Below, one piece after another: positions 60,106 through 64,000 of a stretch of 64,000 bases of DNA. The notes beneath the pieces were generated by a model. The model was given only the letters and a program-made list of their open reading frames with translations, was not told the DNA's origin and ran no database searches. Numbering within the stretch: the first letter of the stretch is position 1; each line of letters begins with the position of its first letter. The translations under genes were made by a program, and so were the position numbers. Origin of the DNA: Acanthornis magna (Eukaryota > Chordata > Aves > Passeriformes > Acanthizidae); the NCBI GenBank assembly GCA_036785705.1, contig JAWUZG010000070.1, forward strand, positions 2,553,001-2,617,000, read 5' to 3'.

Positions 60106-63100
60106 ATCTTGAGAAAAATAATAGTCCTTTGTTATCTCTTTGATCTGTGACTTCTGTATTTATTCAGTTTCCTCCCAGGTATTGATCACTCCACTGAGCA
60201 CTCCATAGGAGTAGTGGGAAAGCTTGAGGTCTGGCTTCAGTGAATACTTTCAGGAACTGTCTCCCATATGCCAGGTTCCTTAAAAAGTTCTACAGGACAA
60301 ACAATGTGTTGAAGCCTCTGCTGTGGTATAATTATCCTCATGGATCTGCTTTCAGTTTCATTTATAGCTGCTGGAAGCAGTGTCATCATCAAGGTCAGAA
60401 AGTAGGGAGTGAGGGAAGCATGAGTTTTGTTTGCAATTAATACAGGGACTGAAAAAATTCGTAATGTCTTAAACTTTTAACCCAAACTTAGGACTGCTAC
60501 AACTTCCACAAGGTTACCAAGATGATTATCCAAATAAACTTTAAAATTAATCCAAACCCTAAATGCTGCCATTCTCACTAGTGACAGAATGAGTGAATGC
60601 TTTTGTTAGCTTTGGTACATACAGTTTTGCCATTGTTGCAACTTCTGTATGTGCTGGAATGTTTTTGTTCTTATCATTCAGGGAACTGTGAACTCCAGAT
60701 TGTATTGTTTCAACACACATATCAAAGGGACTGGCTCACTGGACCTCCTTGGTGCATATCATGGGAGATCCATCTGAAATGGGAGGCAAGATAAACTAAA
60801 ATTAGACCACCATAACTTATTTTAAACAGGAGTAATAAAATTGAAGTTGTTCAGCCATTATGCAATGACTGCTGTCCAAGGCAGAGGGAGAAAGAAGGAA
60901 AAGAACACAAACGTTTGTACGTCCTGCTCAAGTGTCTTGAAAATCATTTGTATTCCATCTCAGATAACAACATTGCATGTTCTGTTAGTTGCTCTTAAAA
61001 CATCATGCCAGCTTTGACCACTTCCTCACAGGGAGAATTGTGAAAGGAAAAACAACTCCAGAAAGCAAAACCTGCCAAAGATTGATTCAATGAAGAAATC
61101 TGCAAGCGCTCTGTTAAAAAAGAAAACATTTGTTCTGTAATATATTTAGTACTTTGAGAGTCTTAACTAAGAAATAGCTTAAGCACTTGAAATCCTGAAA
61201 CACATAATACTCTGTGAGCCTTACATTTTAATATGCATAAATGATTTTGAAGGTGTATTTCAGGTTCTTAATTTTCTTGATAAACTTTCAAAATTATTAT
61301 CCTTTGTGAGTATAAAACTCAAAAACACCATGGCAAATAGAGGCAAAGGGCATCTGGATAAGATTCTGGATTCTTTCTCATTCTCTTCAAGTGCTGTTGA
61401 AGGTAAAATAAAACGAAGACAAGACAAATCATAAGATAAAGTGAATTTTTTTGTGTGTTTCGTGTATAATGGCCAAAAGTGTAAATGAGACCTCTCAAGC
61501 CAAAGCCACATCACCTATATTTGAATATCAAAGTTTACCTGTCAAATTAATGTTTTGCTGTTTGGGGATTTTTTATTGCTGACATTTAAGGCAGCATCTG
61601 CTGTGGGCTGCACAGGAGTCAGCTACAAGGTTAAGCATTTCTTACACTTTGTGTTTTGCCTGAGTTCATCTAATCCATAATGATAATTTCTATAGTAACC
61701 ACTTTTTAAGTAAACAATTGATTAGTTTCTGAAATTAGTCCTTGAAACGGCCTCTCTTGGAGCAGCTTGGAAGATCTCAATGCAAGCAGCCTTCTGCTGG
61801 CATGCAGAACAACAAGGCTCACGCTGTTTTTTCTATCCTCGTATAGAGTGTGCCTTGAAAATATTTATCCTCCCAGGGTAGTTTTATCTCTGGATAAGGA
61901 AGGGAGTGGGAATCTCCATGCAAAACTCGGTAAGACCTTGGATTCACTGAAGGCAGTGTAAGAAATGCCTTTGATATCTCAGAAAGGCACTTAAAGTGGA
62001 AGAAGAACATTTTTTTGCAGAGTTCAAATTAGAACTAGAAAAACTGTCTACAAGTTTCTGATGGTCTAAAATTCCCTGACCGCTAAGGTCCCGTGGAGCC
62101 TCTAGTTTTCAAATGGAACCTGCCCTCTCTTGTTTACTGTGTGCTGTTCCACTTCTTGGCTACATATTGAGGGTTCCTGCTCTCTTGTAGGGGGCCGTTG
62201 GGATAGGGGGTTTTTAAAAACTGCAGGAAAGCTCCATGTTTCTGTTATTTCAGTTGGATTCAGTAGGTGGAGCTAAAAGCCGGCAACTCACCTGCAGCTA
62301 AAACTTGTCTGATTTTAACTCTTTCTAATGCTTTGGAAATTAACTTTTACTAAAGCATTTGATTCTTAAATATGTATGTCCTAATTTTTTTTTTTATTTG
62401 ACAGTAAATATAAAGTGATTTTTTTGTAATTTATTTCCAGCAGGCTAAACAAGGATTTTCTGTGTGTGACATTTACAATGCCATTGACTTTACTGCCAGC
62501 TAATTACAAAGTTAGGAGCTGCTGAATAGCTTTGTGTTCCTGGATTAGTGACCTTTTCAATAAGGAGAGAAAGTGCTGGTGGGGTGAATTTTCTTTTTGT
62601 CACTTGTCATTCTCTTACTTTCTTCTTCATGACTATGAGTTCATTTATATTTTTAAATGAGAAAATACCTCAACTGTCAAACTTATAACTGTCTGGTGAG
62701 TGAACCTTTGAGTGTGTTGAAAGGTAAATCTGGATCTTTTATTCTCATTCATTATTTTTTTTGCACAGACTCAGCCTGAAACATCTGATTTGTTTTCTCA
62801 AGTTTGTAATTTTCAATTATAGACATATCAATTTCCAATACTTAATATTGTATTCCAGAACTCAGTCTGAACACAAATTACCAAACTTACCTTCAGACAT
62901 CACTACAGTCTCTCCATGTTCACCAAAGCTCTTAAATGTCACTTAATTTTCGTGGGGTTTGAACTTGGATTCAGCAAAACACTTTACATGTAATATTTAT
63001 GTACCCTAATTCCAAATCCTGCCTGCACATCTCTTTGTTAGATAGCGACTGCCACTAGCCAGAAAAGCTGTTCAGAATTCTTGGAGTGCTTTATCAGCAT

Positions 63101-63499
63101 TACCTCATATCTTAACGAACTTCTCACACTCCATTTCTGATATGTTTCTTTAATTTAAAAAGACTTATGTAAGGACAATGAAAACATTCTTCAAGAAAAG
63201 TACTTCCAAAATCATTACATACATACTTAGCAATAAGAGTACCAAATAAATCACACATCATTACTAATCAACAAGCTGAGTTTTCTCTCCATTATTAATC
63301 AAACCCCAGTGAAAGCTGATCTCTTCTTTAGACACATCATTATGGCAATTCTCTGAGATTGTCACTTTCTTTGCCCACAGGATCATGAAATTTTTCTGTT
63401 TCGAGGTCCACAGCCTCAAAAATAGTTTTGTTAACAGTAGGTGGCAGACTTCTCCCACCTTTTGTTTTGAGCTTGGAAAACACTTCATTGGGCTGGTTC

Positions 63500-63662
63500 T
63501 TATGGAATGCTGATACCTGTTTATTATGGAATTTATTCTATTTATATAATATATAAAAATATACATAAATATTTTATGTATGTATATATATATGTATGTA
63601 TATGTATATGTATATGTAAATTTTGGTTTTATTATGTATTTCTCTTTATGGAATGCTGATAC
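63500..63662. repeat. 17-bp direct repeats flanking an AT-rich microsatellite
   Basis: TTATGGAATGCTGATAC occurs at 63500-63516 and again at 63646-63662. Between them are 129 bases of AT-rich DNA with a (TATG/TATA)n core. The pair resembles a target-site duplication or a tandem duplication whose interior then expanded. No transposon ends were seen. Confidence 0.75.
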
Positions 63663-64000
63663 TGTAGCTTTCCTTGCCAGAGCTCTCTTTTAGGAAAAGA
63701 TTAGGCTTGAACATAAATTTTAGAGTAATCTCAATATAACCTGAGCTAGACCTGCTTTTTGTAGATACATTTCCTACTCTTCCACTAACCAGTCTAAAAA
63801 CATTTGTATGACTTGGTGTGAAATAACTTCCTTAAAATATTGTAGGGAGGGTTGAAAATCTGCATGGAAAGATCCAAGATACAATCTCCCTTTTTTCGAG
63901 CTTGCTTCCCAGTGAAGTCAGGCAAGTTTTGCTACTGACTTTGACGTGACCAGAATTAGGCCAATGCTGAATATATTTCAAAATCCTGCATTGAGGACCT

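Larger units (their letters stand above)
56721..64000. other. Intergenic DNA upstream of ANKRD17
   Basis: About 7.3 kb to the right edge. It holds three CR1 pieces, an AT-rich block near 57290-57345, a palindromic AT block near 58190, and a microsatellite flanked by direct repeats near 63.5 kb. No open frame has coding character and no splice-linked exons were found. In other vertebrates the next genes on this side are the albumin family; none of their exons was recognised. Confidence 0.75.

Noticed and set aside
57000..64000. Albumin-family exons expected on this side by gene order
   Set aside because: No signal peptide, cysteine-pair pattern or splice-linked exons were found. The neighbouring gene probably starts beyond the window.

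Overview
The window is vertebrate nuclear DNA, most probably from a bird. It holds several diverged CR1 LINE copies with the typical avian 3' tail, no SINE families I could recognise, and a multi-exon gene whose protein matches vertebrate ANKRD17 almost residue for residue. I infer that the source is a bird; the species cannot be read from the sequence.

There is one protein gene. ANKRD17 (also called MASK2 or GTAR, a large ankyrin-repeat and KH-domain scaffold) runs right to left on the minus strand, from a GC-rich promoter near 56.2 kb past the left edge at base 1. Sixteen consecutive coding exons can be placed to the base, all with GT..AG borders and agreeing phases. They sum to 3213 coding bases, exactly 1071 codons. 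They cover the acidic N-terminus (exon 1), a conserved linker (exons 2-3), the first block of 15 ankyrin repeats (exons 4-13), and a Q-rich coiled-coil linker (exons 14-16). The second ankyrin block, the KH domain and the 3' UTR lie outside the window. Exons 2-16 sit in the left 20 kb. Intron 1 is about 35 kb and holds no other recognisable gene.

The most interesting signal is inside intron 1. A second CpG-rich island at 39.2-39.6 kb contains, on the minus strand, an ATG followed by 11 codons and a splice donor in the same phase and nearly the same context as the exon 1 donor. Spliced to exon 2 it would give an ANKRD17 form whose first 11 residues replace the 123-residue acidic N-terminus. 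I infer an alternative promoter and first exon.

The right 7.5 kb (56.6-64 kb) is upstream of ANKRD17. It holds CR1 fragments, AT-rich low-complexity DNA and no supportable gene. In other vertebrates the albumin gene cluster lies on this side, but no albumin exon was recognised here.
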